Made by a program: the position numbers and the translations under genes. A DNA stretch of 14,912 nucleotides. Origin: Spirochaetia bacterium (GTDB taxonomy: Bacteria > Spirochaetota > Spirochaetia > Treponematales > Treponemataceae). The stretch spans positions 1 through 14,912 of the forward strand of contig CAAGIR010000090.1 in NCBI GenBank assembly GCA_900769975.1. The letters run 5' to 3'. Positions within the stretch are counted from its first letter, which is position 1. Each line of letters begins with the position of its first letter. The notes below the pieces were generated by a model, which saw nothing but the letters and a program-made list of their open reading frames with translations, was not told the origin of the DNA and did no database searches. Below are positions 6,946 to 14,772 of this stretch, piece by piece.

Positions 6946-9006
6946 TTACCTTTTCAAATAAACCATTAAAAGCATTATATCACTGTTCCTTATACCAGAA
7001 ATTCTGTTAGCCTGCCCCAACGTTACAGGCCTAATCTGTTCCAGCTTAAGTCTGGATTCACTAGACAGCGACGGAATAGACGCATAATCAAAGTCAGCAG
7101 GAATTCTAGTATTTTCCATTTTGTGCAGTTTTTCCACACGCCTGTCCTGTTTTTCAATGTAATATTTATATTTTGCATCAATTTTTGCTTCTTCCCAGTC
7201 TTTTTCAGGGTAACCAGGATTTTCCATATTAGGATTTTTCAAAATCATTGCTTCTATTTCTTCAAGTCTGGAATACTTTTCATTAATTGCATCAAACTGA
7301 CTTTTCGTTTTTAAGCCGCATCGGTAAGCATATTTAGCAAGCCTTCTGTCTGCCGTATCATGACGAAGTTTCAAACGGTATTCAGCACGTGCCGTAAACA
7401 TTCTGTAAGGTTCTTTAGTCCCCAGCGTAACAAGGTCATCGATAAGCACACCAATATATGCTTCGTCACGTCCCAAAATTACAGGTTCATATTCAGGAAT
7501 TTTCGCAAAATTATCAAACCCAGCATTTTTCTGCACATCCCTTATATAATTACTTAAAACAGCTGTTTCTCGTTCACTAATCTGCGCAAACTGTTTTTTT
7601 TCTTCTATAGACATTTCATTTTTCGGACAAAATGCACCTTTTTCCATACTAGACGGCACACCATTTATATCATCACTAAGATTTTTCAGAGGACCACAAA
7701 GTTTTTCATGTGCTTTTGCATAAAGTCCCGCATTCATTCCTGCAATCAACCCCTGACCTGCCGCTTCTTCATACCCGGAAGTTCCGTTTATCTGACCCGC
7801 ATTAAATAAACCTGCAACACGTTTTGTTTCCAGCGAAGGATAAAGTTGTGTTGGCTCCACAAAATCATATTCAACGGCATAACCAGGTCTACTTTGAACT
7901 GCATTTTCAAAACCAGTCATTGTATGCATAAAAGCATCCTGAACACACTCAGGTAAACTTGAAGATAATCCATTTAAATATATTTCTTCCGTTTCCAGAC
8001 CTTCAGGCTCCACAAAAATCTGGTGCCTGTCACGTTCAGCAAAACGCATAACTTTATCTTCGATTGAAGGACAATATCTTGGACCTATACCATGAATTTT
8101 TCCGCTGTACAACGGCGAACGGTTTATATTATCCCTTATAATTTTATGGGTATTTTCATTAGTATAAACAACATGACAAGGAACCATCGGACGCTGCACT
8201 TTTTCAGTCTCAAAACTAAAAGGAATTATTTCTTCGTCCCCTGCCTGTTCTTCCAGTTTAGAAAAATCTATAGTTTTACGTAAAATTCTTGGAGGAGTTC
8301 CTGTTTTCAATCTTCCCGTCGTAAATCCCAGTCTGTGCAGGCTTTCCGTCAAACCATAGGCAGCACTTTCCCCAATCCTGCCACAAGGAGCATCATACTC
8401 CCCTATAAAAATACGTCCGCCCAAAAAAGTCCCCGTTGTTAAAACTACGGCACGCACAGGAATTATTCTTCCACGTTCTGTAACTACACCCGTTACTTTC
8501 TGCCTCATTCCGCTTTTTGCCGCTTCCGTTTCACCAGCATTTCGACTTTCTCCAGGAATACTTCCTTGTTCTGCCGTACTGTCATAATTTGGTGGCAACG
8601 CAGTATCTGATGCAGCAGTAAGCACATCAATAACAGTATCCATCAATGTATAAAGATTCGGAGTTTTTTCGCACACTTTTCTTGCAAGCATGGAATATGT
8701 AATTTTATCAGCCTGTGAACGTGGAGCTTGAACAGCAGGACCACGACTTTTATTCAACAATCTGAACTGAATCATAGAATTGTCTATAAGTTTTGCCATT
8801 TCACCGCCAAGTGCATCTATTTCACGTACAATATTTCCTTTTGCTATTCCCCCAATAGATGGATTACAGCTCATTCGACCTATTGCGTCAGGAGATTGCG
8901 TAATTAAAACAGTTTTCAGTCCCATTCTGGCACAAGAAAGGGATGCTTCTATTCCAGCATGTCCTGCTCCAACAACTGCAACATCAAAATAATCATAAAA
9001 TCCCAT
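6946..9006 (-). CDS. mnmG: tRNA uridine-5-carboxymethylaminomethyl synthesis enzyme MnmG (GidA), remodelled
   Basis: An FAD enzyme that, with the GTPase MnmE, installs the (carboxymethyl)aminomethyl group on wobble uridine-34 of certain tRNAs, using methylene-tetrahydrofolate. 686 residues. Visible: the FAD loop VVGAGHAG (11-18), SCNPSIGG with C47, LNKSRGPAVQAPR (84-96), VVLTTGTFLGG (187-197), GRLKTGTPPR (231-240), PRYCPSIEDK with catalytic C312, and GQINGTSGYEEAAGQGL (404-420). The C-terminal domain is recognisable, ending with LGQANRISGI (663-672). I start at ATG 9006, with GAGGA just upstream. The frame continues to 9075 but that part overlaps the rny terminator. Odd: about 35 extra residues at 131-170, about 70 extra at 434-505, and the segment around 575-610 roughly 40 residues shorter than in E. 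coli MnmG, lacking the usual LLRRPE stretch. mnmE and rsmG are not adjacent. Confidence 0.95.
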   Translation of the reverse strand: MGFYDYFDVAVVGAGHAGIEASLSCARMGLKTVLITQSPDAIGRMSCNPSIGGIAKGNIVREIDALGGEMAKLIDNSMIQFRLLNKSRGPAVQAPRSQADKITYSMLARKVCEKTPNLYTLMDTVIDVLTAASDTALPPNYDSTAEQGSIPGESRNAGETEAAKSGMRQKVTGVVTERGRIIPVRAVVLTTGTFLGGRIFIGEYDAPCGRIGESAAYGLTESLHRLGFTTGRLKTGTPPRILRKTIDFSKLEEQAGDEEIIPFSFETEKVQRPMVPCHVVYTNENTHKIIRDNINRSPLYSGKIHGIGPRYCPSIEDKVMRFAERDRHQIFVEPEGLETEEIYLNGLSSSLPECVQDAFMHTMTGFENAVQSRPGYAVEYDFVEPTQLYPSLETKRVAGLFNAGQINGTSGYEEAAGQGLIAGMNAGLYAKAHEKLCGPLKNLSDDINGVPSSMEKGAFCPKNEMSIEEKKQFAQISERETAVLSNYIRDVQKNAGFDNFAKIPEYEPVILGRDEAYIGVLIDDLVTLGTKEPYRMFTARAEYRLKLRHDTADRRLAKYAYRCGLKTKSQFDAINEKYSRLEEIEAMILKNPNMENPGYPEKDWEEAKIDAKYKYYIEKQDRRVEKLHKMENTRIPADFDYASIPSLSSESRLKLEQIRPVTLGQANRISGIRNSDIMLLMVYLKR

Positions 9007-9045
9007 ATTTTCCTCGAATACATTATCCAGTTGATTACTATAAAT

Positions 9046-9101
9046 AAAAAAAAAGCTGCCCTGCGGGGGTGTCAACTTTTTGACTTAACCCAAGGACAGC
9101 C
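9046..9101 (-). terminator. Strong rho-independent terminator of rny
   Basis: On the minus strand, 9100-9093 (GCTGTCCT) pairs with 9062-9055 (AGGGCAGC, one G-U pair). An inner stem adds GGGT/ACCC (9091-9088 with 9070-9067) and GTCAA/TTGAC (9084-9080 with 9075-9071). A run of nine T follows (9054-9046). It lies 20 bases after the rny stop and ends 39 bases before the mnmG ATG. Confidence 0.9.
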
Positions 9102-9120
9102 CTTTTATAATTATTATTTT

Positions 9121-10650
9121 TTATCTTGCATATTCAACAATTCTTGTTTCACGAATCATTGTTAAACGAATTCTTCCAGGATATCGTAAATCCGTTTCAA
9201 TCTGTTTAGCAATATTTCGTGCCAGATCTTTTACATCGCCATCGGCAATTTTTTCGTTATTAACAAGGACACGAAGTTCACGTCCAGCCTGAATGGCATA
9301 TGCTTTTTCAACACCAGAAAAACCTTCTGCAATTGCTTCAAGATTTTCAAGACGTTTAACATAATTGTCAATTGTTTCTCGTCTAGCTCCAGGTCGTGCT
9401 GCAGAAATAGCATCGGCAATCTGTACTATAATTGCTTCAATACTTGTAGCTTCAACATCATTATGATGTGCCGCAATTGCATTAATAACAGAAGCATTTT
9501 CTCCCATTTTTCTTGCCATTTCAGCACCCACTTCTGCATGGTTCTGGTCACTGTCGCTTTCTGCACCTTTACCAATATCATGAAGAATAGCAGCACGTTT
9601 TGCAAGTTCCCTGTCTGCACCAATTTCTGCCGCAATCATAACTGCAATTCTAGCCACTTCTTTTGAATGGTTCAAAACATTCTGACCATAACTTGTCCTA
9701 AAATACAATCGTCCAAGTGCACGCACACCGTCAGTATTCATATTATGAATACCCAAATCAAATAATGCACGCTCACCTTCTTCATAAATCTTGTTTTGTA
9801 TTTCATGCGTAACTTTCTGAACAATTTCTTCTATACGTGCAGGATGAATGCGACCGTCAGAAATCAAGCGTTCCAGAGATTCTTTTGCAATTTCCTTACG
9901 AACAGGATCAAAACAAGAAATTACAACTGCTTCAGGAGTATCATCAATAATAATATCAACACCTGTAAGAGTTTCCAGAGTTCTGATATTTCTACCTTCA
10001 CGTCCAATAATACGGCCTTTCATTTCATCACTTGGAAGCGAAACTGTAGTAACCGTAATATCACTTGTAGTTTCTGGTGCAATTCTTTGAATTGTCGTAA
10101 CCAAAATGTCACGTGCTTTTTTCTCTGCAGAAAGCTGGGCATCCTGTTCAATCTTGTTGATTAAAGCCTGTGCATCATGACGGGCATCATTTTCAAGATT
10201 CTTGATTATAAGCTCTTTTGCTTCCTGTGCAGAAAGCCCTGAAATTTTTTCCAGTTCTGCACGATAAAGTTCTTCCTGCTTAGAAATTTCTTCTTCGCGT
10301 TTTTCCATTGCAGATTGTTTTTCTGCAAGTTCCTTTTCTGTTTTTTCAAACTCAGCTGCACGTTGTTCAAGAAGCTCTTCTTTTTTATTTACTCTTGCTT
10401 CAAATCTTTGTACTTCAGCTCGGCGTTCACGGTTCTCCCGTTCCTGCTGGTTTCTTTCCCGAATGATCTCATCTTTTGCATTTAACAAAATTTCTTTTTT
10501 CTGTGCTTCAGCATCTAATATTGCTTCACGCTTTACACGTTCTGCTTTCTGTTCAGAAGCAGTTAATTGAAATCTGGCATAAATCCAGCGAATAATCCAT
10601 CCAAGAACAATTCCAACAACAGGGAGAACTATGTACAATATTGTATTCAT
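9121..10650 (-). CDS. rny: Ribonuclease Y
   Basis: A membrane-anchored endoribonuclease that starts turnover of many mRNAs. 509 residues, the usual size. Order: one N-terminal membrane helix (about 4-24), a long charged coiled coil (about 30-180), a KH RNA-binding domain with GRIIGREGRNIRTLE (212-226), and an HD domain with HSKEVARIA (328-336), HDIGKG (357-362, metal-binding H357 and D358), HHND (395-398) and IADAISAARPGARRE (411-425). The C-terminal YPGRIRLTMIRETRIVEYAR is typical. The start is ATG 10650, not the ATG two codons earlier, because AGGAG (10661-10657) is six bases before it and abuts the other. It has its own promoter and terminator and so forms a single-gene unit between lptB and mnmG. 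Confidence 0.97.
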   Translation of the reverse strand: MNTILYIVLPVVGIVLGWIIRWIYARFQLTASEQKAERVKREAILDAEAQKKEILLNAKDEIIRERNQQERENRERRAEVQRFEARVNKKEELLEQRAAEFEKTEKELAEKQSAMEKREEEISKQEELYRAELEKISGLSAQEAKELIIKNLENDARHDAQALINKIEQDAQLSAEKKARDILVTTIQRIAPETTSDITVTTVSLPSDEMKGRIIGREGRNIRTLETLTGVDIIIDDTPEAVVISCFDPVRKEIAKESLERLISDGRIHPARIEEIVQKVTHEIQNKIYEEGERALFDLGIHNMNTDGVRALGRLYFRTSYGQNVLNHSKEVARIAVMIAAEIGADRELAKRAAILHDIGKGAESDSDQNHAEVGAEMARKMGENASVINAIAAHHNDVEATSIEAIIVQIADAISAARPGARRETIDNYVKRLENLEAIAEGFSGVEKAYAIQAGRELRVLVNNEKIADGDVKDLARNIAKQIETDLRYPGRIRLTMIRETRIVEYAR

Positions 10651-10689
10651 AGTCATCTCCTATTAAAATTTTAGAATAGTTCAAACATA

Positions 10690-10718
10690 ATAATACCGAA
10701 ACGATTGTGTGTTGTCAA
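10690..10718 (-). promoter_or_regulatory. Sigma-70-type promoter of rny
   Basis: Minus strand: -35 TTGACA (10718-10713, perfect), a 17-base spacer, and -10 TATTAT (10695-10690, five of six). It sits in the 119-base gap between the lptB stop and rny. The expected start near 10682 gives a leader of about 30 bases. Confidence 0.8.
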
Positions 10719-10769
10719 ACCACAATGTACAAAAAAATGAGAAAAAAAAATAATTTTATTACGTTTTAT

Positions 10770-11510
10770 TTACATTGAAAAATCTTTTCCCAAATAAATT
10801 TCCCTGGCGAGATCACTTGAAAGTATTTCCTCTTTAGTTCCCTGTGTCATAATTGTCCCTTGGTTAACGATGATTGCACGATCTGTTATTTCCAGAGTAT
10901 CACGAACATTATGATCCGTTATTAAAATTCCAATTCCACGCTTAGCAAGAAGCCGTATCATGCTTTTGATATCAGCAACTGCAATCGGGTCAATTCCTGC
11001 AAACGGTTCATCAAGCAGCAAAAATTTTGGTTCCATAGCAAGCGAACGTGCAATTTCCGTACGTCGCCTTTCGCCACCAGAAAGAGTATATGCTTTTTGT
11101 TTTCTTATTCTTTCAATTGCAAATTCATCTATTAAAGATTCAAGTCGTTCTTTTTTTTCCTGTTTAGTTAAATCTTTTCTTGTTTCCAGAATTGACCAGA
11201 TATTTTCTTCTACTGTGAATTTTCTAAAAACAGAAGGTTCCTGCGGCAAATAAGAAATGCCCAGCTGTGCCCTTTTATACATTGGAAGAGTTGTAATGCA
11301 TTTATCATCTAAAAAAACATCGCCTGCCGTAGGTTTATAAAATCCTACAACCATATAAAATGTTGTTGTCTTGCCCGCTCCGTTTGGTCCTAAAAGTCCC
11401 AGCACTTCTCCTACCTGCATGGAAAATTCTACACCACGTACTACTTTTTTATGGCCGAACTGTTTGAATAAACTTGAAACCCGCAATGTATGATTTTCTG
11501 CTGCTTCCAT
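10770..11510 (-). CDS. lptB: LPS/glycolipid export ABC transporter ATP-binding protein LptB
   Basis: The cytoplasmic ATPase of the Lpt machine. It powers extraction of a glycolipid from the inner membrane by the LptF/LptG permeases (not in this window) toward LptC and LptA. 246 residues, normal length. Walker A GPNGAGKTTT (41-50), Q-loop SYLPQEPSVF (86-95), signature LSGGERRR (143-150), Walker B FLLLDEPFAGIDP (163-175) and switch histidine ITDHN (197-201). The C-terminal YLGKDF (239-244) is the LptB hallmark that sets it apart from other ABC ATPases. ATG start with AGAGGA upstream. It begins 11 bases after lptA and is probably the last gene of the operon. The downstream AT-rich hairpin is too weak to call a terminator. 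Confidence 0.96.
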   Translation of the reverse strand: MEAAENHTLRVSSLFKQFGHKKVVRGVEFSMQVGEVLGLLGPNGAGKTTTFYMVVGFYKPTAGDVFLDDKCITTLPMYKRAQLGISYLPQEPSVFRKFTVEENIWSILETRKDLTKQEKKERLESLIDEFAIERIRKQKAYTLSGGERRRTEIARSLAMEPKFLLLDEPFAGIDPIAVADIKSMIRLLAKRGIGILITDHNVRDTLEITDRAIIVNQGTIMTQGTKEEILSSDLAREIYLGKDFSM

Positions 11511-11521
11511 TTATTTCCTCT

Positions 11522-12346
11522 CTAATTTTCCTGATTATTTTCATTCAGACTGTTTTCTTCCGTATCATTTTGTTCATCATTCTGCTGATTGTCATTTTGC
11601 TGTTCGTCATCCTGCTGATTTGTTTCCGCTTTTTGCACTGTCTGCTGATTATTATCTGAATCTGTCTGCGATTTTTCTTCAGTTTTCTCATTTTCAGTAT
11701 TGCCATTAGAATTTTTACTTTCAGACTTTTCTTTTGTATCTTTTACAGTTCCTTTTACGTTACCGCCAAGTGTAATATCCTGTGTGTTCATATCAAACGT
11801 AATAACTTGTGCCCTGAATATATCATCCTTCTTTTTAACCTGTGCATTTCCAGAAAGTTCAAGCAACTGAGTATCTTTATAATAGACGGCATACGAACCT
11901 GTACACACATTGTCTTCCTGCGTAAGATTAACTTTCATCTGCAAAACTGCAATTTCACTTTCCTGATTGTAAATGATTAATTCTGCCTTTGCCTTTACGT
12001 TATTGTCAATATCATCAAGGTTTACGCCACCGCTTAATTCTGCAACTTTTGTATCTCTGTCGTATTTTAATTCATCACAGGAAAATGTCATATTTGAATC
12101 AAGATTTTTACCAGAAATTTTTCCCTGTGCAGTGATATATTTATAATTTTCGCCAGAAAGTTCTATTAAATCAGCCTGAATTTCCATAGAATCGGTTTTT
12201 ATGTAAGCATTTCCCGATAATGTTGTTGTCGTATTTGTGTTTCCTGCCTGACCTGTCATGCTGTTAGCAGAAAAAACTATCTTTTCGGCAGACAGAAAAT
12301 TAAGAGAAAATAAAAAAGTCAGCAATAATATAAAAATTTTTTTCAT
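11522..12346 (-). CDS. lptA: Periplasmic bridge protein LptA (OstA-like) with low-complexity acidic tail
   Basis: 274 residues. A signal peptide (1-20, cleavage after LSA) leads into an OstA/LptA beta-jellyroll region (about 21-202), seen as repeating units of the ELSG(G/N) type (DLIELSGENYKY, VAELSGGVNLDD, LLELSGNAQVKK, ITLGGNVKGT). LptA chains glycolipid across the periplasm between LptC and LptD. Unusual is the last 70 residues (about 205-274). They are almost wholly N, Q, D, E, K, S and T, probably disordered, with NQQ recurring every ten residues (233, 243, 253). The usual LptA ends soon after its jellyroll. The ATG overlaps the lptC stop (ATGA), so translation is probably coupled; no separate ribosome site is obvious. 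The tail contrasts with lptB, which follows closely and is entirely ordinary. Confidence 0.88.
   Translation of the reverse strand: MKKIFILLLTFLFSLNFLSAEKIVFSANSMTGQAGNTNTTTTLSGNAYIKTDSMEIQADLIELSGENYKYITAQGKISGKNLDSNMTFSCDELKYDRDTKVAELSGGVNLDDIDNNVKAKAELIIYNQESEIAVLQMKVNLTQEDNVCTGSYAVYYKDTQLLELSGNAQVKKKDDIFRAQVITFDMNTQDITLGGNVKGTVKDTKEKSESKNSNGNTENEKTEEKSQTDSDNNQQTVQKAETNQQDDEQQNDNQQNDEQNDTEENSLNENNQEN
11581..11650 (-). repeat. 30-base-period direct repeat inside the lptA tail
   Basis: The nine-mer CTGCTGATT (plus-strand reading) recurs at 11582, 11612 and 11642, exactly 30 bases apart. It encodes the triplet of NQQ motifs in LptA. Units between copies have diverged (CTGTTC, GTCATT variants), so the array is old or under weak selection. 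Such arrays can change length by slippage in steps of ten residues without shifting frame. Confidence 0.7.
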
Positions 12347-12870
12347 TCGGTTTCAATTTCACCCGTAACAGTTCCTTTAAATGAAAAAGTTTTTCCTATT
12401 CCGCTTGCAGAAAAACCTGTCCCGCGTATGACAGCATCATCTTTTTCAATTCTGACCATATCACCACGCCCGCTAGTTAACTGTTCGTTTTTTGCATTCC
12501 ATTTTATCACATTTGCATAAAATTTCATACTTTCCGAGTGGTTAAAAAGTTGAATTTCATCATAAAGTGTGTAAATTTCTGTATCAGTGTCTGCAGAAAG
12601 AAGCCCACAAGAACCTTCTGTACTTATTTCATTGTCTTCATACGCTGCAAAATTGACATCTTTTGCATAAGTATGATTGGAATTTTTATACTGTTCCAAA
12701 GTTCCTGCATTCATTTTGAAACTTATAGCATTATCTTCATAACGAGTCATTGTTGTGTTTTCAAAAACAAATTCAGGAACCCTGGATTCTACTTGAACAG
12801 TATCTTCGTATTTTAGAGAACAAGCTGAAAAAAGAACGGCTGTTACGCCCAAAAAAAGTAATTTTTTCAA
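12343..12870 (-). CDS. lptC: LptC-like lipoprotein of the glycolipid export bridge
   Basis: 175 residues. A signal peptide with lipobox LFSAC (lipidated C17) replaces the membrane helix that anchors LptC in enterobacteria. The mature part carries an LptC/OstA-like beta pattern: PEFVFENTTMTRYEDNAISFKMN near the start, a middle AKDVNFAAY strand, and a C-terminal GTGFSASGIGKTFSFKGTVTGEI. The DAVIRGTGFSAS stretch is typical of LptC. Its position directly before lptA and lptB supports the role: accepting glycolipid from the LptFG-LptB pump and passing it to LptA. The start is TTG (12870-12868) followed by AAA AAA, giving a proper lipoprotein signal; the ribosome site is weak (AGGA about 12 bases upstream, inside the previous gene). 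It begins 5 bases after the synthetase stop. Confidence 0.88.
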   Translation of the reverse strand: MKKLLFLGVTAVLFSACSLKYEDTVQVESRVPEFVFENTTMTRYEDNAISFKMNAGTLEQYKNSNHTYAKDVNFAAYEDNEISTEGSCGLLSADTDTEIYTLYDEIQLFNHSESMKFYANVIKWNAKNEQLTSGRGDMVRIEKDDAVIRGTGFSASGIGKTFSFKGTVTGEIETE

Positions 12871-12875
12871 ACCGA

Positions 12876-14582
12876 TTAGAAATCCTGTTTTATTTTATCT
12901 GCATCTTTGCCTTTATCTTTTTCACGAATTTCTACACGCCGGATTTTTCCAGAAATTGTTTTTGGTAATTCTTTTACAAATTCATAGATGCGTGGACATT
13001 TATACATCGCTGTATTTTCTTTTGCAAAATTTGACATAATCAATTCCATCTCTTTTGGATCTTTATCTGCATAATCCTGAGAAAGAACGATAGTTGCTTT
13101 TACTGCCATTCCACGTTTTGCGTCTTCAACTCCAGTAACAGCACATTCCAAAACTGCAGGATGTTTTTGCAAAACTGATTCAACTTCAAATGGACTGATT
13201 CTATATCCCGATGATTTAATAATATCATCTTTTCGTCCGACAAACCAGACATATCCGTCTTTGTCTTGATAAACATTATCGCCAGTATGATAAACACCAC
13301 CATCAAAAGCAGCAGCTGTAAGTGAAACATCTTTATGATATCCCATCAAAAGTCCATAAGGACGTCCGTCTTCTACATGAATACAAAGTTCACCAATTTC
13401 CCCTGCTGGAACTGGTTTTCCATTTGGATTGAGAACTTCAACTTTGTATAAAGGATTTGGAAGTCCCATTGAGCCTGGATGAATTGGAGAATAATCAAGG
13501 AAGTTCCCGCATATAATAGTAGATTCTGTCTGGCCATAACCTTCATAAATTTTCTTACCAGTTTTTTCAAGCCATTTATCAAAAACTTCACCATTCAAAG
13601 CTTCACCGGCTGTACTGAAACGAACACATTTACTTAAATCATATTTTGAAAGGTCCTGGCGAACAAGGAAACGATAAACTGTTGGAGGGGCACAGAAAGT
13701 TGTAAGTCCAAATTTTGCAATCATCTGGAGCATTTTATCAGGCTTGAGCATATTCATATCATAAACAAACTGTGCAGTTCCACAAATCCATTGACCGTAA
13801 AGTTTTCCCCAGGTTGCTTTTGCCCAACCAGTTTCTGCGATAGAAAGATGAAGTCCGTCATCAACAACACCATGCCAATATTTAGCTGTCATAATATGAC
13901 CGATTGGATAAACAAAATCTTGCAAAACCATTTTTGGATAACCAGAAGTTCCAGAAGTAAAATAAAGAAGCATTGGATCATTGTTGTGAGTTGCAGCTTC
14001 TCCAACTGGACGTGGAAATTCCGGGTCAAGTTTTGAATATTCATCATGGAAAGAAATCCATCCTTCTCTTTGAGGACCAACTGTAACCAGATATTTTACA
14101 GTTGGTGATTTTGGCATTGCTTTTTCAATTTCTTCAAGAATATGTGGATTATCATAAGAAATAATCATTTTTACATCAGCGGCATTTGTGCGGTATTCGA
14201 TATCTGCCTGTAAAAGTTGATCAGTTGCAGGAATTACGATAGCTCCAATACGATGCAATGCCGGCATTAAAATCCACCATTCATAACGTCGTCTTAAAAC
14301 AAGCATTACTGTATCACCTTTTTTGATTCCTTTCTGCACAAGCCAGTAAGCTGCTCGTTTTGATTCACGAGAAATATCTGTAAAAGTGAATTCTAAAGCT
14401 TCTTCGCTGTTATCATCTATCCAAACAAGTGCTCTTTTGTTTGGGACATCTTTTGCATAGCGGTCTATAATGTCATAAGCAAAATTGAAATTTCCAGGTG
14501 CTTTTAATTTGCAATTTTTGGAAAAATCTTCATAATCTTTAAACTCTCTGTCTTCAACTAAAAATTCATGTGAAAGTTCCAT
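12876..14582 (-). CDS. AMP-forming acyl-CoA synthetase (medium-chain/acetyl type)
   Basis: Activates a carboxylic acid with ATP to an acyl-adenylate, then forms the CoA thioester. 568 residues, normal for the ANL superfamily. P-loop LLYFTSGTSGYPK (205-217), motif ETGWAKATWGKLYG (250-263) as in ACSM-type enzymes, YGQTEST (349-355), YHTGDNVYQDKDGYVWFVGRKDD (431-453, hinge D441) and the C-terminal ISGKIRR with catalytic K546. The W/TGWAK pattern favours short- to medium-chain or branched acids over long-chain fatty acids; the exact substrate is not determinable. ATG with GAGGT about nine bases upstream. It is the first gene of the operon leading into lptC-lptA-lptB with a 5-base gap, which may tie fatty-acid activation to envelope lipid supply, or may only reflect shared growth-linked transcription. 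Confidence 0.93.
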   Translation of the reverse strand: MELSHEFLVEDREFKDYEDFSKNCKLKAPGNFNFAYDIIDRYAKDVPNKRALVWIDDNSEEALEFTFTDISRESKRAAYWLVQKGIKKGDTVMLVLRRRYEWWILMPALHRIGAIVIPATDQLLQADIEYRTNAADVKMIISYDNPHILEEIEKAMPKSPTVKYLVTVGPQREGWISFHDEYSKLDPEFPRPVGEAATHNNDPMLLYFTSGTSGYPKMVLQDFVYPIGHIMTAKYWHGVVDDGLHLSIAETGWAKATWGKLYGQWICGTAQFVYDMNMLKPDKMLQMIAKFGLTTFCAPPTVYRFLVRQDLSKYDLSKCVRFSTAGEALNGEVFDKWLEKTGKKIYEGYGQTESTIICGNFLDYSPIHPGSMGLPNPLYKVEVLNPNGKPVPAGEIGELCIHVEDGRPYGLLMGYHKDVSLTAAAFDGGVYHTGDNVYQDKDGYVWFVGRKDDIIKSSGYRISPFEVESVLQKHPAVLECAVTGVEDAKRGMAVKATIVLSQDYADKDPKEMELIMSNFAKENTAMYKCPRIYEFVKELPKTISGKIRRVEIREKDKGKDADKIKQDF

Positions 14583-14635
14583 ATTCTTATTACCTCATAA
14601 GTTTATGTACATCGAAATCAAAAAAAAAACTTCCG

Positions 14636-14732
14636 ATATACTAAAATTAATTAACCTTATTATGACATTTTTTGCCAAATTGTCAATACTTATTTAGCAT
14701 AAATTTAATTATATTAAACTTTTTTAGTATAT
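14636..14732. promoter_or_regulatory. 11-bp inverted repeat flanking the operon promoter, possible operator
   Basis: ATATACTAAAA at 14636-14646 is the exact reverse complement of TTTTAGTATAT at 14722-14732. The arms bracket the -35/-10 pair (14659-14686), about 75 bases apart. A looping or paired operator would look like this, but both arms are AT-rich in AT-rich DNA, so chance is a real alternative. Confidence 0.3.
14659..14686 (-). promoter_or_regulatory. Extended -10 promoter of the acyl-CoA synthetase-lptCAB operon
   Basis: Minus strand: -35 TTGACA (14686-14681), a 16-base spacer, and -10 CATAAT (14664-14659) preceded by TGT, the extended -10 mark. Transcription would begin near 14652, giving a leader of about 70 bases. 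That leader has a weak seven-pair hairpin (14631-14637 with 14611-14617) whose loop is mostly a T10 run; I assign it no function. Confidence 0.75.
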
Positions 14733-14772
14733 ATAAATTATGTTCATTTTCCACAAATAGCGTGTAGCACTT

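Noticed and set aside
9007..9075. Upstream extension of mnmG to a start at 9075
   Set aside because: That part overlaps the rny terminator hairpin and U-tract. The ATG at 9006 has a GAGGA ribosome site, and family proteins start just before the FAD loop.
9070..9075. TTGACA on the minus strand as a -35 for mnmG
   Set aside because: It is one arm of the terminator stem. At 16-18 bases downstream there is only the T-run, with no -10 sequence.
10730..10769. AT-only hairpin with T-run downstream of lptB as a terminator
   Set aside because: The stem is about six A-T pairs with a 12-base loop and no G-C pairs, too weak to claim.
14611..14637. Hairpin in the 5' leader of the synthetase as a riboswitch or attenuator
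   Set aside because: Only seven pairs including a wobble, with a loop of mostly T. No conserved riboswitch features and no following U-tract in the right place.
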